Shown: positions 8,654-18,236, numbered from the stretch's first letter. The stretch: 36,572 nucleotides of DNA from Rhodospirillaceae bacterium (GCA_002721365.1 PBKC01000076.1:1-36572); one strand, 5' to 3'. Program-made: numbers and translations. The notes: generated from the letters alone by a model not told the origin.

Positions 8654-8870
8654 TTTCAGACCAAAGCCGAGACCTTCGAGAGGAGCGGTCCCACGGTCTT
8701 GAGAAGAGCTTTCAATATCAGGAACGCCGATGTGTTCTCTTGAGGGCGACCCTCGGAACCATGGTGTTTTGTCCTGTCGTCAACGTTTCGTTCAACTTTC
8801 GTCTTTAAAACGAGCGCGATGAGGCCTCCCTGAGGTCTCCGCCTCAAACACATGTTCAAGGGCTGAGTTC

Positions 8871-10730
8871 ATGTCGGATGACCGTGCCATGGCACCCGTC
8901 GCCGAGACTGGTCGCCTTCAGATGTCGGAATGCTCTGAACTGACCGTTGCCGCCCCGCGGGAGCGCGCCTTGGATCGCATCGCCGATCTGGCGGCGCATC
9001 TCTTCGAAGTCCCGATTGCCGTGGTGTCTCTGGTCAACGACCATCGGTATTGGGTGGAGGCGTCCCATGGCCTTGATTTTGCCATGGTGGACGCGGGGTT
9101 CGACGGTTGTCCCCTGCCGTTCGAGTCCGATGGGGTGGTCGTCGTCGAGGACACGACGGAGGACGCGCGCCTCAGCGATCACCCGCTGGTCGTCGGGCAG
9201 CCGCATATTCGTTTCTATGCCAGTGCGCCTCTGGTCACGCGGTCGGGCCATGCCGTCGGAAGGCTGTGCCTGTTCGACCGCCGTCAGCGGGGAGCTCTCT
9301 CTCCGAAGCAGCTGTCGTCGCTCCGCGAACTCGCGCATGTCGCGATGGAGTTGATCGAGCCCCATGGCGTGCATGGCTATGTCGATCCGACGACCCATCT
9401 TCCCGGCCGGTCACTGCTGACGCACACCTTCAAGCGGCTGATCGAGGGGCATGAGGCAGGCGACCCGCCGGTGCATCTCCTGGCGCTCGAGGTTTGTGAC
9501 CCCGAGCAGCTGAACGAGGTCATCCGGCTGTTCGGTCATCCCGCGGCGGAGATGCTGCAGCGGGCAGCCGCCGGGCGCATGACCAAGTGCCTGCCGTCCG
9601 GCACGGTCCTGACGCAGATGTCGCCCATCCGCTTCTGCGTTCTGTTGCCGTCGGGTGTGGCATCGGAGCTGTCGGTGGTTCGGCAATGTCTGCTCACGGC
9701 CTTCCGTGAGCCCATAACCGTGGACAGCATACCACTGGTCCTCAACACCAAGATGGGCGTGGCCAGCTATCCCCATGACGCGGAGGATGCGGACTCGCTG
9801 CTTCAGGCGGCGGTCGTCGCCTCCCATCATGCGCGCGAGGACAAGGTCGATTGGGCGGTTTTCGACCGGCAGCGGTTCGAAAGCATCCGCCAGACCTACG
9901 ATCTGTTCGGCGATCTCCGGCAGGCGGTCGAGGCGCCGGACGGACAGCTCTCTCTCGTCTACCAGCCGAAAGTCGTTGCGGCGACCGGCAGGATCGTCGG
10001 GGTTGAGGCGCTGCTCCGCTGGAATCATCCCCGCCTCGGCAATGTCCCGCCTTCCGACTTCGTTCCGCTCGCGGAACAGTCGGCGCTGATCGGACCTCTG
10101 ACGGACTGGGTGGTGGCACAGGCGATCAAGGACGCGGCTGAATGGCCTGCTTCGGACGAGCCGCTGATCGTTGCCGTGAACGTGTCGATGAAGAACATCC
10201 AGAGCGCCGGCTTCCTGGAGAGTCTGACCGAATACGCGAAGCTGCAGGACCGAACCGGAATCCGCCTCGAGATCGAGCTGACGGAAAGCGTCCTCATGAC
10301 CAATCTCGGAGAGGTCTGGGAGACCCTGAACACGCTGCGCGCGATGGGTATCAATATCTCGATCGACGACTACGGCACCGGCCACAGCTCGTTGGTCTAT
10401 CTGAGGAACCTGCCGGCCGACGTCGTCAAGATAGACAAGTCGTTCGTCGGCATCCTCGAAACCGACGAGCGTGACCAGATCATCGTCCGGTCGACGATCG
10501 ATCTCGCCAAAGCGCTGGGGTTCAAGGTGGTCGCGGAGGGCGTCGAGACGGCTGCCGCGAGCAAGATCCTCCGCGACTGGGGGTGCGACGTGTTGCAGGG
10601 CTACTTCATATCGCGGCCGTTGCCCGCGCATGAGATTGCCCGGTGGATGAAGAACAACCGCGCCAACACGTCCCGCCCCGGCCGCTTCGTGCCGGAAAAG
10701 CCGACCCTCGCTATCACCAATACAGCCTAA
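8871..10730 (+). CDS. c-di-GMP phosphodiesterase, GAF / degenerate GGDEF / EAL (copy 1)
   Basis: The protein has 619 residues. A GAF domain lies at about 30-165, a GGDEF-fold domain at about 170-340 and an EAL domain from about 350. The GGDEF signature is lost: the position reads SPIRFCVLLP, so this domain should be catalytically dead or regulatory. The EAL domain is intact: EAL at 379-381 within GVEALLRW, then NVS, IELTES, IDDYGTG, KIDKSF, EGVET and QGYF, covering the metal and catalytic residues for hydrolysing c-di-GMP to pGpG. In the GAF domain the Cys seen in copy 2 (AFCAYAI) is not kept in the same context (DGCPLPF). There is no membrane segment. It is a clear paralogue of the next gene. 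Confidence 0.92.
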   Translation: MSDDRAMAPVAETGRLQMSECSELTVAAPRERALDRIADLAAHLFEVPIAVVSLVNDHRYWVEASHGLDFAMVDAGFDGCPLPFESDGVVVVEDTTEDARLSDHPLVVGQPHIRFYASAPLVTRSGHAVGRLCLFDRRQRGALSPKQLSSLRELAHVAMELIEPHGVHGYVDPTTHLPGRSLLTHTFKRLIEGHEAGDPPVHLLALEVCDPEQLNEVIRLFGHPAAEMLQRAAAGRMTKCLPSGTVLTQMSPIRFCVLLPSGVASELSVVRQCLLTAFREPITVDSIPLVLNTKMGVASYPHDAEDADSLLQAAVVASHHAREDKVDWAVFDRQRFESIRQTYDLFGDLRQAVEAPDGQLSLVYQPKVVAATGRIVGVEALLRWNHPRLGNVPPSDFVPLAEQSALIGPLTDWVVAQAIKDAAEWPASDEPLIVAVNVSMKNIQSAGFLESLTEYAKLQDRTGIRLEIELTESVLMTNLGEVWETLNTLRAMGINISIDDYGTGHSSLVYLRNLPADVVKIDKSFVGILETDERDQIIVRSTIDLAKALGFKVVAEGVETAAASKILRDWGCDVLQGYFISRPLPAHEIARWMKNNRANTSRPGRFVPEKPTLAITNTA

Positions 10731-10972
10731 GGGAGACAAAACCTCCTTGGAATCCCTTTAAAAGGGTGCGGGCTGCGCGCGGCAGGCCTGAAAATTCTCA
10801 TGCGGAAGATAAAATTACGCGATTTTGTAGATAAAAATAGCCGATGTCCGCGATATATAAGTGTTAGGTGGATAATTCCGAGCATATGCGGCGGTGGTGC
10901 GGGGTTGGTTTCTCCGAAGTTCAAAAAAAATAGGTCCAATTTTCTGTATATGCAAATCGGAGCGATCTGACG
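10731..10972. other. AT-rich spacer between the two EAL paralogues
   Basis: The 242-base gap has many A/T runs, unlike the surrounding high-GC DNA. It includes the near-palindrome CCCTTTAAAAGGG (about 10756-10768) and several AT-rich stretches before the second gene. It probably contains the promoter of the second paralogue, which would then be transcribed separately. No coding or RNA feature was recognised. Confidence 0.4.
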
Positions 10973-12787
10973 ATGCCGCCGCTTCATCCTGAGGAAGAAG
11001 CGCGGCTTCGCGCGCTACATGACACCGGACTGTTGGATACGCCGCCGGAACAAGTTTTCGAGCGGATCGCCGAGTTCACGGCAAAGATGTTCCATGTCCC
11101 GACTGCCCTGATCTCGCTGGTCGATCAGGATCGACAGTGGTTCAAGGCATGTGTCGGCCTCGATGTGCGCGAAACGCCGAGAGATATCGCCTTTTGCGCT
11201 TATGCGATCCTCCGTCCCGAGGTCCTGGTCGTTTCCGATCCTGAGAACGATCCGCGTTTCGCGGCCAATCCACTCGTGGTCGGCCCGCCTCACATCCGCT
11301 TCTACGCCGGCGCGCCGCTCGTCACCTCGACCGGCTATCCGATCGGTACGCTCTGCCTCATCGACTACCAGCACCGGGACGACTTCGGCTCGAAAGAGGC
11401 GGAGTCGCTCGCGGGTCTCGCCGGTTTCGCGATGGAACTCATCGAGACGAGGCGCCTGCACGGCTTCATCGACCCGGTCACCCGGTTGCCTGGTCGGCCG
11501 ATCCTGGCCGAGTATTTTCAGGCGTTCGCTCAGGGACGGGGCGGCGAGGGCGGTGCTGTCGAGCTTCTCACTATCGATATCTGCAGCCCGGAACAGATGA
11601 ACGAGATCATGCGTCTGTTCGGACCGGCCAACGCAGATCTGCTGGTGAAGACGGCGAGCGAACGCGTTAAATCGGTGATGCCGGAGGGTGCGGTGCTGTG
11701 TCACGTGTCACCGATCCGTTTCACGATCCTCTGCCCGCCGGGCCCGGAATTCGATACGGGCAAGCTACGGGACGACCTTCTGATGGCGTTCGATACGCCG
11801 GTGGTTGCGGAAGGGAACGTACCGGTTCCGCTGAGGCGCCATGTCGGTATCGCCCGCTATCCTGACGATGCCGCCGATATCGCCGGCCTGATCCAGGCGT
11901 CGGTTGCCGCCATCAGCGATGCACGGGATCAGAATGCCGATTGGGCGCTCTATGACCGACAGAAGCATTTCGCCGGGCGGCGAGCATTCGATCTTCTGAT
12001 CGATCTTCGCGCCGCGCTTGCCGCGCCGCAGGGGCAGCTTTTCCTCGTCTATCAGCCGAAGGTGACGTTGGAGAGCGGATTGTGCACCGGGGTCGAAGCG
12101 CTGATCCGGTGGCGGCATCCCAAGCTCGGATTGGTTTCGCCAGCCGACTTCATCCCCATCGCCGAGGGCAGCGCCCTGATGAAGCCGCTGACGGAATGGG
12201 TGCTGACCCAAGCGATCGCCGATTCCGCCGAATGGCGGGAGCAGGGCATCGACCTGATCGTCGCCGTCAATGTTTCGGTGGAAAACCTTCAAGACAAGGG
12301 CTTTTCCGGGTTCATTGCCGGGTTGTTGGGCTCGTATGATCGTGCGCCGATCCAGATCGAGGTCACCGAAAGTGCGTTGATGTCCGACCCGGACGAGGTC
12401 CATGCGGCGCTGACGGCCGTACGGGCGCTGGGCGTCCGGGTGGCGATCGACGATTTCGGCACCGGCCACAGCTCGCTCGCCTATCTGAAGGCATTCCCGG
12501 CCGACATCCTGAAAATCGACCAGGTGTTCATCAGCCGATTGAACAAGGATCCCCGCGACCAGACGATCGTGCGCGCGACGATCGATCTCGCGCGGTCTCT
12601 CGGCTACCGCGTGATCGCCGAAGGGGTGGAGAATGCCGAGACCCTGGCCCTGCTTTCGGCCTGGGGCTGTCACGCCGCCCAGGGCTATTTCATCGCCCGG
12701 CCGATGGAGCAGGCGGCCCTGCTCGAGTGGATTCTGGAGCGGCAGCGAATTCCCGTTCTCGTTTCCGAGAACCGCAAACCCGCTTGA
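10973..12787 (+). CDS. c-di-GMP phosphodiesterase, GAF / degenerate GGDEF / EAL (copy 2)
   Basis: The product has 604 residues and the same architecture as the preceding gene: GAF at about 20-160, an inactive GGDEF fold with SPIRFTILCP at the signature position, and a complete EAL domain with EAL at 375-377 (GVEALIRW), IEVTES, IDDFGTG, KIDQVF, EGVEN and QGYF. It should hydrolyse c-di-GMP. The GAF domain keeps the conserved AFCAYAI stretch that copy 1 has lost, so the two copies may sense different signals. The pair is best explained by an old tandem duplication. It ends about 30 bases before the cobalamin riboswitch. Confidence 0.92.
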   Translation: MPPLHPEEEARLRALHDTGLLDTPPEQVFERIAEFTAKMFHVPTALISLVDQDRQWFKACVGLDVRETPRDIAFCAYAILRPEVLVVSDPENDPRFAANPLVVGPPHIRFYAGAPLVTSTGYPIGTLCLIDYQHRDDFGSKEAESLAGLAGFAMELIETRRLHGFIDPVTRLPGRPILAEYFQAFAQGRGGEGGAVELLTIDICSPEQMNEIMRLFGPANADLLVKTASERVKSVMPEGAVLCHVSPIRFTILCPPGPEFDTGKLRDDLLMAFDTPVVAEGNVPVPLRRHVGIARYPDDAADIAGLIQASVAAISDARDQNADWALYDRQKHFAGRRAFDLLIDLRAALAAPQGQLFLVYQPKVTLESGLCTGVEALIRWRHPKLGLVSPADFIPIAEGSALMKPLTEWVLTQAIADSAEWREQGIDLIVAVNVSVENLQDKGFSGFIAGLLGSYDRAPIQIEVTESALMSDPDEVHAALTAVRALGVRVAIDDFGTGHSSLAYLKAFPADILKIDQVFISRLNKDPRDQTIVRATIDLARSLGYRVIAEGVENAETLALLSAWGCHAAQGYFIARPMEQAALLEWILERQRIPVLVSENRKPA

Positions 12788-12817
12788 CCGACGGCCCGGC
12801 TCGGGTACTGTCCCTCC

Positions 12818-12992
12818 TGTAACGGTTCCCATTCGGGGATGAAAAGGGAACGCGGTGCGACGTCATTGGCGTCAATGCCGCGGCTGCCCCCGCAACTGTA
12901 AGCGGCGAGTTACCGGCCGAGAAAGCCACTGGGACATCCCGGGAAGGCGAGGCCGGTAGCGGCGACCCGTGAGCCAGGAGACCTGCCGTTGC
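12818..12992 (+). ncRNA. Cobalamin riboswitch
   Basis: The sequence holds the conserved cobalamin aptamer elements in order: AAAAGGGAACGCGGTGCGA at 12842, GCCGCGGCTGCCCCCGCAAC with CTGTAAGCGG around 12877-12905, GAAAGCCACTGGGA near 12921-12934, and the B12 box AGCCAGGAGACCTGCC at 12972-12987. It lies 140 bases before btuB on the same strand. It should switch receptor expression off when adenosylcobalamin is plentiful. The edges are approximate. Confidence 0.95.
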
Positions 12993-13001
12993 ATGTCTGC
13001 G

Positions 13002-13046
13002 CGAGTCGTCGGGCGGGGTGCACCGGTGGGAATACTCGTCTGCCCG
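13002..13046 (+). promoter_or_regulatory. Candidate expression-platform hairpins after the riboswitch
   Basis: CGGGCGG at 13010-13016 can pair with CTGCCCG at 13040-13046 (one G-U pair). CGAGT at 13002-13006 can pair with ACTCG at 13034-13038. The two pairings interlock and so compete, as expected for a switching platform. No U-run follows, so control of translation or a Rho-dependent mechanism is more likely than an intrinsic terminator. Confidence 0.35.
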
Positions 13047-13131
13047 ATCCCGCGCGATCGGCCGGTCGAACCGTTCCACAGCCTGAATCCCTCCGTGACT
13101 GGCGCATAGGCCATTCACCACGGGGGTTTAC

Positions 13132-15126
13132 ATGGTTAGCCTTTCACGTCTCGACGGCCGTTCGGCCTCGCTGTCCGTTCTCGCCGTCGCCGCGCTCGCC
13201 GCGCCGGCACCTGTCGGCGCTCAACAATCGGGGGCGGAGCGCGTCCGCCTTCCCGACATCGTCGTCACCGCTACCCGCACGCCGACGCCTGCCGACGAAG
13301 TGGCGAGTTCGGTCTCGGTGATCACCGCCGACGAAATCCGGGCGAAGCAGCAGCCGCTCGCCGTCGATCTTCTCGGCGAAGTGCCCGGCCTCACCATCGT
13401 CCCGTCCGGCCCGGCCGGCGGACAGGCGTCGGTGTTCATCCGCGGCACCAACTCGAACCACACCCTGGCGCTGCTCGACGGCATCGAGATCAACGACCCG
13501 AGCAATCCGGCGGGTGCGCTCGACTTCGCCCATATGGCGACCGAGGGGCTCGACCGGATCGAGGTGCTGCGCGGCCCGCAGGGAACGCTCTACGGCTCGG
13601 ACGCCATCGGCGGGGTGGTGAACTTCATCACCGCCCGCGGCGAAGGACCGGCGACCGCGCATCTCAGGCTCGGCGGCGGCAGCTTCGAGACCCTCACCCA
13701 GAGCGCGCGCGTGACCGGCGAGAGCGGCCGCTTCAACTTCAACATCGGCGGCAGCCTGTTCCGCACCGGCGGTGAGACCGCCACCCCGTCCCGCATCCGT
13801 CCCGCCGCCCTGCCCGAGGAGGACGACGGCTACCGGAACGCCACCGCCCGCATCCGTCTCGGCGCGGCGGTGACCGAGGATGCCGAGGTGAACCTGTTCC
13901 TCCACCATATCGACACGGAGGCCGATAACGACGCCGGCCTGGAAGATCCGAACAGCACCGCCGACACCACCCAGACCTATGTCCGGCTGGAAGGCCGCCT
14001 GGCGTCGTTCGACGGGTTCCTCGAGCAGCGGTTCGGCTATTCGCTGGCCTACCAGAAGCGGAAGGAACTCGATTCCGCCGACCCCGGCCAGCCGTTCGAA
14101 GCGAGCGAGAACCGCTCCAAGGGCCGAAAGACCAAGATCGACTGGCAGGGTGACCTGCACCTCGCCGAGACCAATACGCTGACCGTGGGTGCCGCCTACG
14201 AGGTCGAGGCGTTTACCAATGACAGCCTGTTCCTCGATCAGTCCTTCGGCGCGGCGACGATCAGCGAGGGGCACGCCAATGCCGACGACGAGATCAAGTC
14301 GGCGTTCATCCAGGACCAGTTCCGGCTGATGGAGCGGGTCTCCGGGACCGTCGGCGCCCGCATCGACGACCATCAGAGCTTCGGCTCCGAGGTTACTTGG
14401 CGGGCCGCGCTCGCCTACGACCACGTCGAGACGGGGACGCGGATCAAGGGCAGCTACGGGACCGGCTTCAAGGCGCCGGCCCTGTTCCAGCGCTTCGGCA
14501 GCTCGGTCTTCACCATTCCGGCTTTCGCCGTGCAGTCGCCGTTCTTCGGCAATCCCGCGCTCGATCCGGAAACCAGCAAGGGCTGGGATCTCGGATTCGA
14601 ACAGGCCCTCGCCGACGGCGCCGTCCGGTTCGGTGCCACCTATTTCCGAAACGAGATCGAAGGCCTGATCACCAGCGACCCGACCTTCGTCACTCTGATC
14701 AACCTGAACAAGGTGAACAGCTGGGGTGTCGAGAGTTTCCTCTCGGTGACGCCCGTCGATTGGCTGCGCTTCGACCTCAACTACACCTACGCGCGGGCCG
14801 AGGACCCGACGACGGGGCAGGAGCACGTAAACCGCACGCCCCGGCACGAGATTGCGGCGACCCTGGCGGCGAAGCCGACCGAACGGCTGGAGGTCAATCT
14901 CGACCTCCTTTACGTCGGGACCTATGTCGACAACGACCGGGTCGCCTTCGCCCGCATCTACAACGGCGGATACACGCGCCTCGACCTCGCCGCCCGCTAC
15001 GACCTGATGCCGGGCATCGCGCTGGAGGGGCGGGTCGACAACCTGCTCGACCGCGACTACGAGCAGCCGGACGGCTTCCTCCATCCCGGGATCGGCGTCT
15101 ACGGAGGCCTTTCGGCAACCTTCTGA
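13132..15126 (+). CDS. btuB: TonB-dependent outer-membrane receptor, BtuB-like (cobalamin)
   Basis: The protein has 664 residues with a signal peptide ending near PVGAQQ, a TonB-box region (DIVVTATRT), a plug domain (about 50-165, with VFIRGTNSNHTLALLDGIEI and IEVLRGPQGTLYGSDAIGG) and a C-terminal beta-barrel ending in the aromatic residue typical of outer-membrane proteins (SATF). It imports cobalamin across the outer membrane using TonB energy. The vitamin assignment rests mainly on the cobalamin riboswitch upstream. The ATG at 13132 has a GGGGG ribosome site. No btuCDF or TonB gene is in the window. Confidence 0.92.
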   Translation: MVSLSRLDGRSASLSVLAVAALAAPAPVGAQQSGAERVRLPDIVVTATRTPTPADEVASSVSVITADEIRAKQQPLAVDLLGEVPGLTIVPSGPAGGQASVFIRGTNSNHTLALLDGIEINDPSNPAGALDFAHMATEGLDRIEVLRGPQGTLYGSDAIGGVVNFITARGEGPATAHLRLGGGSFETLTQSARVTGESGRFNFNIGGSLFRTGGETATPSRIRPAALPEEDDGYRNATARIRLGAAVTEDAEVNLFLHHIDTEADNDAGLEDPNSTADTTQTYVRLEGRLASFDGFLEQRFGYSLAYQKRKELDSADPGQPFEASENRSKGRKTKIDWQGDLHLAETNTLTVGAAYEVEAFTNDSLFLDQSFGAATISEGHANADDEIKSAFIQDQFRLMERVSGTVGARIDDHQSFGSEVTWRAALAYDHVETGTRIKGSYGTGFKAPALFQRFGSSVFTIPAFAVQSPFFGNPALDPETSKGWDLGFEQALADGAVRFGATYFRNEIEGLITSDPTFVTLINLNKVNSWGVESFLSVTPVDWLRFDLNYTYARAEDPTTGQEHVNRTPRHEIAATLAAKPTERLEVNLDLLYVGTYVDNDRVAFARIYNGGYTRLDLAARYDLMPGIALEGRVDNLLDRDYEQPDGFLHPGIGVYGGLSATF

Positions 15127-15132
15127 GCCGGC

Positions 15133-15236
15133 TACCCCCTCCCCTCCCCTCCCCTCCCCCCCCTGAAGGGAGAGGGCTTTCGATCCGGCGCGGCATGTTC
15201 CCCCTCTCCCTTCAGGGGGAGGGCCGGGGAGGGGGC
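15133..15236. repeat. GC-rich palindromic intergenic repeat, copy A
   Basis: A long imperfect inverted repeat lies between the convergent btuB and antiporter genes. CCCTGAAGGGAGAGGG at 15161-15176 has an exact reverse complement at 15202-15217, and C-rich flanks on the left face G-rich flanks on the right. It can form a strong hairpin and may end transcription from both sides. Related elements occur at 18121-18218 and 24151-24265. Confidence 0.75.
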
Positions 15237-15287
15237 TTCTCGGGCCGCGAGATTGTTTCGTCCTACCCCCGGGCGAGAGGCCGGTGC

Positions 15288-16718
15288 CTACTCGGCGGGC
15301 TTGCTCCGCGCGCCGGCGGGCCCGGCCTCGTCCGCGGGTTCGGTCTCGGTCTTCTCCGCCTCCTCCTCACGATCTCGGCCGAAGCCGGCATGCTCGGCGA
15401 TGTCGTGAGGCAGGTCGCGGAGGCTGCGGCCGGTGCGGCGGAACAGGACCAGGAACAGCCGCGGGAGGTCGTTCGGCTGGCAGCTCAGCACCGCATCCAG
15501 TGTCGAAACCTCGTGGTTCGACAGAAGCCGCAGCTCGGTGCGGAGGTTGCGAAGTCCTTCCGTGGCGAAAGCGCCGAAATGGCGGGCGATGTAGAGCCAG
15601 ATCGGGCTGATGATCAGGCTTAGGGCGATCACGGCGACGGCGAGGTCGCGGAAGTCGGTGTCGATCACGCCGGAGGCGACGCCCGCAGCGGCCAGGACGA
15701 AGGAGAATTCGCCGATCTGGCCCAGTACGACGCCGGACAGGAACGAGCGCTCCCACGGCTCGCCCGCCAGAGACAGCACCGTCACGTTGATCACGGTCTT
15801 CACCAGGGTGACGATGAACAGGAGCAGCAGGACCGTGCCGATGTTCTCGAACAGGAAGTTGACGTCGATCAGCAGCCCGACCGACAGGAAGAAGGCCATC
15901 ATCAGCACGCTTTGGATCGGCTGCATGGCGTGGACCATCACCGTCCGCGAGCTGCTGTTGCCGATCACCAGCCCCGCCAGGAAGGCGCCATAGGCGGCCG
16001 ACAGGCCGATGAGGCCGCTGATCGTCGCCGCCGCGAAGCACAGGGTGAGCGCGGCGAGCGGTGGCAGGTCGTGGTTGTTCTCCAGCTTGTCGGCGAAGGG
16101 AAGCTGCACGCGTTGACGGCGGCTCAGGAACCAGACCAGCCCGCCGAGACCGCCGACCGCGCCGAGGATCAGCGGGATTACCGTCAGGTCCATGCCTTCG
16201 GGGTTCCCCATGCCGTTGACCAGCAGCAGCATCGGGACGACCGCGAGGTCCTGGGCGACGAGCACGCCGACGGCGATCCGGCCGACATGCGAGCGGAGCT
16301 CGTCGATGTCCTCCAGGATCTTGATGGCGACGGCGGTGCTGGACAGGGTGAAGATGAAGCCCAGCAGCACCGCGCGGTCCAGCGGCCAGCCGAGCAGCAT
16401 CGAAACCGCCCAGGCCAGACCGAGACAGGCCACGAGCTGCAGGGCTGCGCCCAGCATGACGACGCGCCACACGGCCTTGAACGACCGAAGGGAAAGCTCC
16501 ATCCCCAGGAGGAAAAGAAGGGTCAGGACGCCGAGTTCGGCGAGCAGCGCCACGGTTTCGCGGTTCTCGACCAGCCCCGCCATCGACGGCCCCAGCAGCA
16601 CGCCGGCCAGGATGTAGCCGACGATCGGCGGCTGGCGCAGGCGGCTGAGGCCGAGGCCGCACAAAAGCGCAACCACCGTCACTACGGCGATCTCGATCAG
16701 GTCATGCGGCGTTTCCAT
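15288..16718 (-). CDS. CPA2-family cation:proton antiporter (Kef/NapA-like)
   Basis: The product is a 476-residue inner-membrane protein with about 12 hydrophobic segments. CPA2 marks include PPIVGYILAGVLLGP near the N-terminus, LLFLLGMELS, FTLSSTAVAIKIL and VAQDLAVVPMLLL. It should exchange K+ or Na+ for protons. The C-terminal tail of about 80 residues is charged and lacks the TrkA-N/RCK nucleotide-binding domain found in KefB/KefC, so it is a short form. Convergent with btuB across repeat A. Confidence 0.88.
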   Translation of the reverse strand: METPHDLIEIAVVTVVALLCGLGLSRLRQPPIVGYILAGVLLGPSMAGLVENRETVALLAELGVLTLLFLLGMELSLRSFKAVWRVVMLGAALQLVACLGLAWAVSMLLGWPLDRAVLLGFIFTLSSTAVAIKILEDIDELRSHVGRIAVGVLVAQDLAVVPMLLLVNGMGNPEGMDLTVIPLILGAVGGLGGLVWFLSRRQRVQLPFADKLENNHDLPPLAALTLCFAAATISGLIGLSAAYGAFLAGLVIGNSSSRTVMVHAMQPIQSVLMMAFFLSVGLLIDVNFLFENIGTVLLLLFIVTLVKTVINVTVLSLAGEPWERSFLSGVVLGQIGEFSFVLAAAGVASGVIDTDFRDLAVAVIALSLIISPIWLYIARHFGAFATEGLRNLRTELRLLSNHEVSTLDAVLSCQPNDLPRLFLVLFRRTGRSLRDLPHDIAEHAGFGRDREEEAEKTETEPADEAGPAGARSKPAE

Positions 16719-16816
16719 GGCCCGCGAAGGATAGCATCAGCTGGCCCTCGAGGTGAAAGCGACTGATGCCGGGAGGCGGCGGCAGCGAATGCCGCCCCCT
16801 TTCAGAGGCGAAACCC

Positions 16817-18022
16817 TCAGTCGAGCGTCGTCCTCCGCGTGCGGGCGTCGGCCCGTTTCTTCACGTCCGGGGTGAGGGCAAGGCCGAGGCCGGGCCCTTC
16901 GGGCGGGCGGATGGTGCCGTTCTCGATGGGCGGAAGCTGCGTCACCATGTCGCCGTACCAGCCGTAGTAGAAGGCGCGGACCATTTCCTGGATGTAGATA
17001 TTGGGGACATGCATCGCCATGTGGCTGGACGCCGCCAGCACCACCGGACCCGAGCAGTCGTGGAAGGCTACCGGCACATGCCAGGTGTCGGCCATCGCCG
17101 CGACCTTGCGTGCCTCGGTGATGCCGCCGCACCAGCTCAGGTCGAGGATGCAGAGGCCGACCGCCTGCATCTCCAGGAGCGTCCGGTACTGGCCGCGCGC
17201 GCCGAGGGTCTCGCCGGTAGCGACGGGCACGAAGGTCGAGTCGGCGAAGATGCCGATGCTCGACAGATGGTCCATCTTCACCGGGTCCTCGAACCAGAAC
17301 GGGTCGAACTCTTCCAGCGCACCGGCGATCTGCTTCACCGGCGGCAGATGCCACATGCCGTGCAGCTCGACCATGATGTCGATCCTGTCGCCGACCGCCT
17401 TCCGGATCTTCTCGAACGGCTCCAGTCCGGTCTTGAGGTCGGCGCCGGAGATGTACTGTCCGCCCGAGGCCTCCGCGGCGAAGTCGAACGGCCAGATCTT
17501 CATCCCCGTGATGCCCATCTCCAGCAGGCTCTCGGCCAGTTCGTCGGCGCGGGTCAGGAAGGCCTCCAGGTCCTCGTAGGGACCGAGCGGCTTGCCGTCG
17601 GGCAGGCCGAAATTGGCGGGTCCCTGCGCCGGACGCTTCTGGACGTAGCGATAGCCCGCGCAGGTGTTGTAGATGCGGATCGACTCGCGGCAGGCACCGC
17701 CGAGCAGTTGGTAGAGCGGCTGATTGGTGACCTGTCCCCACAGGTCCCAGAGCGCCATGTCGACGGCGGAGAAGCCCCGGATCTCGGCGCTCGACCCGAC
17801 ATAGCCCAGGTAGCCCACCATCTTCTGGGCGTGGCGCTCGATCTCCAGCGGGTTCTTGCCGAGAAGGTAGGGGGCGATGAACTCGTGGACATGCGCCTCG
17901 GCCGCGCCGGCGCCGTAGAAGGTCTCGCCGAGCCCGACCGGCCCTTCGTCACTCTCCACCTGCACCCAGAGGATGTTGGGGAACTGCTCCAGCCGGATGG
18001 TCTCGATGGCGGTGACTTTCAC
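16817..18022 (-). CDS. Enolase-superfamily acid-sugar dehydratase (mandelate racemase / galactonate dehydratase-like)
   Basis: The protein has 401 residues with the enolase-superfamily N-terminal cap and a barrel domain. The predicted Mg ligands are Glu219 (MVELHGMW), Glu245 (FWFEDPV) and Glu271 (ATGETLG). Catalytic candidates are His221, two residues after the first ligand, and the Asp294/His321 pair (LDLSW, AFHDCSG). His after the first ligand plus the Asp-His dyad is the pattern of sugar-acid dehydratases such as D-galactonate dehydratase, which remove water to give 2-keto-3-deoxy acids. The exact substrate cannot be told. The following minus-strand gene is unrelated, and no aldolase or kinase for the product is in view. 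Confidence 0.85.
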   Translation of the reverse strand: MKVTAIETIRLEQFPNILWVQVESDEGPVGLGETFYGAGAAEAHVHEFIAPYLLGKNPLEIERHAQKMVGYLGYVGSSAEIRGFSAVDMALWDLWGQVTNQPLYQLLGGACRESIRIYNTCAGYRYVQKRPAQGPANFGLPDGKPLGPYEDLEAFLTRADELAESLLEMGITGMKIWPFDFAAEASGGQYISGADLKTGLEPFEKIRKAVGDRIDIMVELHGMWHLPPVKQIAGALEEFDPFWFEDPVKMDHLSSIGIFADSTFVPVATGETLGARGQYRTLLEMQAVGLCILDLSWCGGITEARKVAAMADTWHVPVAFHDCSGPVVLAASSHMAMHVPNIYIQEMVRAFYYGWYGDMVTQLPPIENGTIRPPEGPGLGLALTPDVKKRADARTRRTTLD

Positions 18023-18120
18023 GGACGTCCTCCCTGACAGGCTTGTGATTGCGCGCAGTCTAGTCCGCGATGTTAGCGCTGTCTCTCAGGCTCTACGAAG
18101 GGGACGCATGCGCCTGAGTC

Positions 18121-18218
18121 TCTCCCCCTCCCCGACCCTCCCCCTGAAGGGAGAGGGGGAAACGGAGCGAGGATCGACCGTCCGAACCCTCTCCTGGAGG
18201 GGGAGGGCAGGGAGGGGG
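18121..18218. repeat. GC-rich palindromic intergenic repeat, copy B
   Basis: This has the same build as copy A: a C-rich arm containing CCCTGAAGGGAGAGGG, a spacer, then CCCTCTCCTGGAGGGGGAGG and a G-rich arm. It lies between the dehydratase and the interrupted methyltransferase. The shared 16-base core shows common origin with copy A. Confidence 0.7.
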
Positions 18219-18236
18219 CGAAAGCCGCCGCTCGGC

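Noticed and set aside
8755..8787. EcfG-type stress promoter (GGAAC and CGTT) before the first EAL gene
   Set aside because: The CGTT is 24 bases from GGAAC and the nearer match is CGTC, so spacing and sequence do not fit.
13144..15084. 646-codon antisense frame opposite btuB
   Set aside because: No domain or membrane pattern; the plus-strand receptor and riboswitch explain the region.
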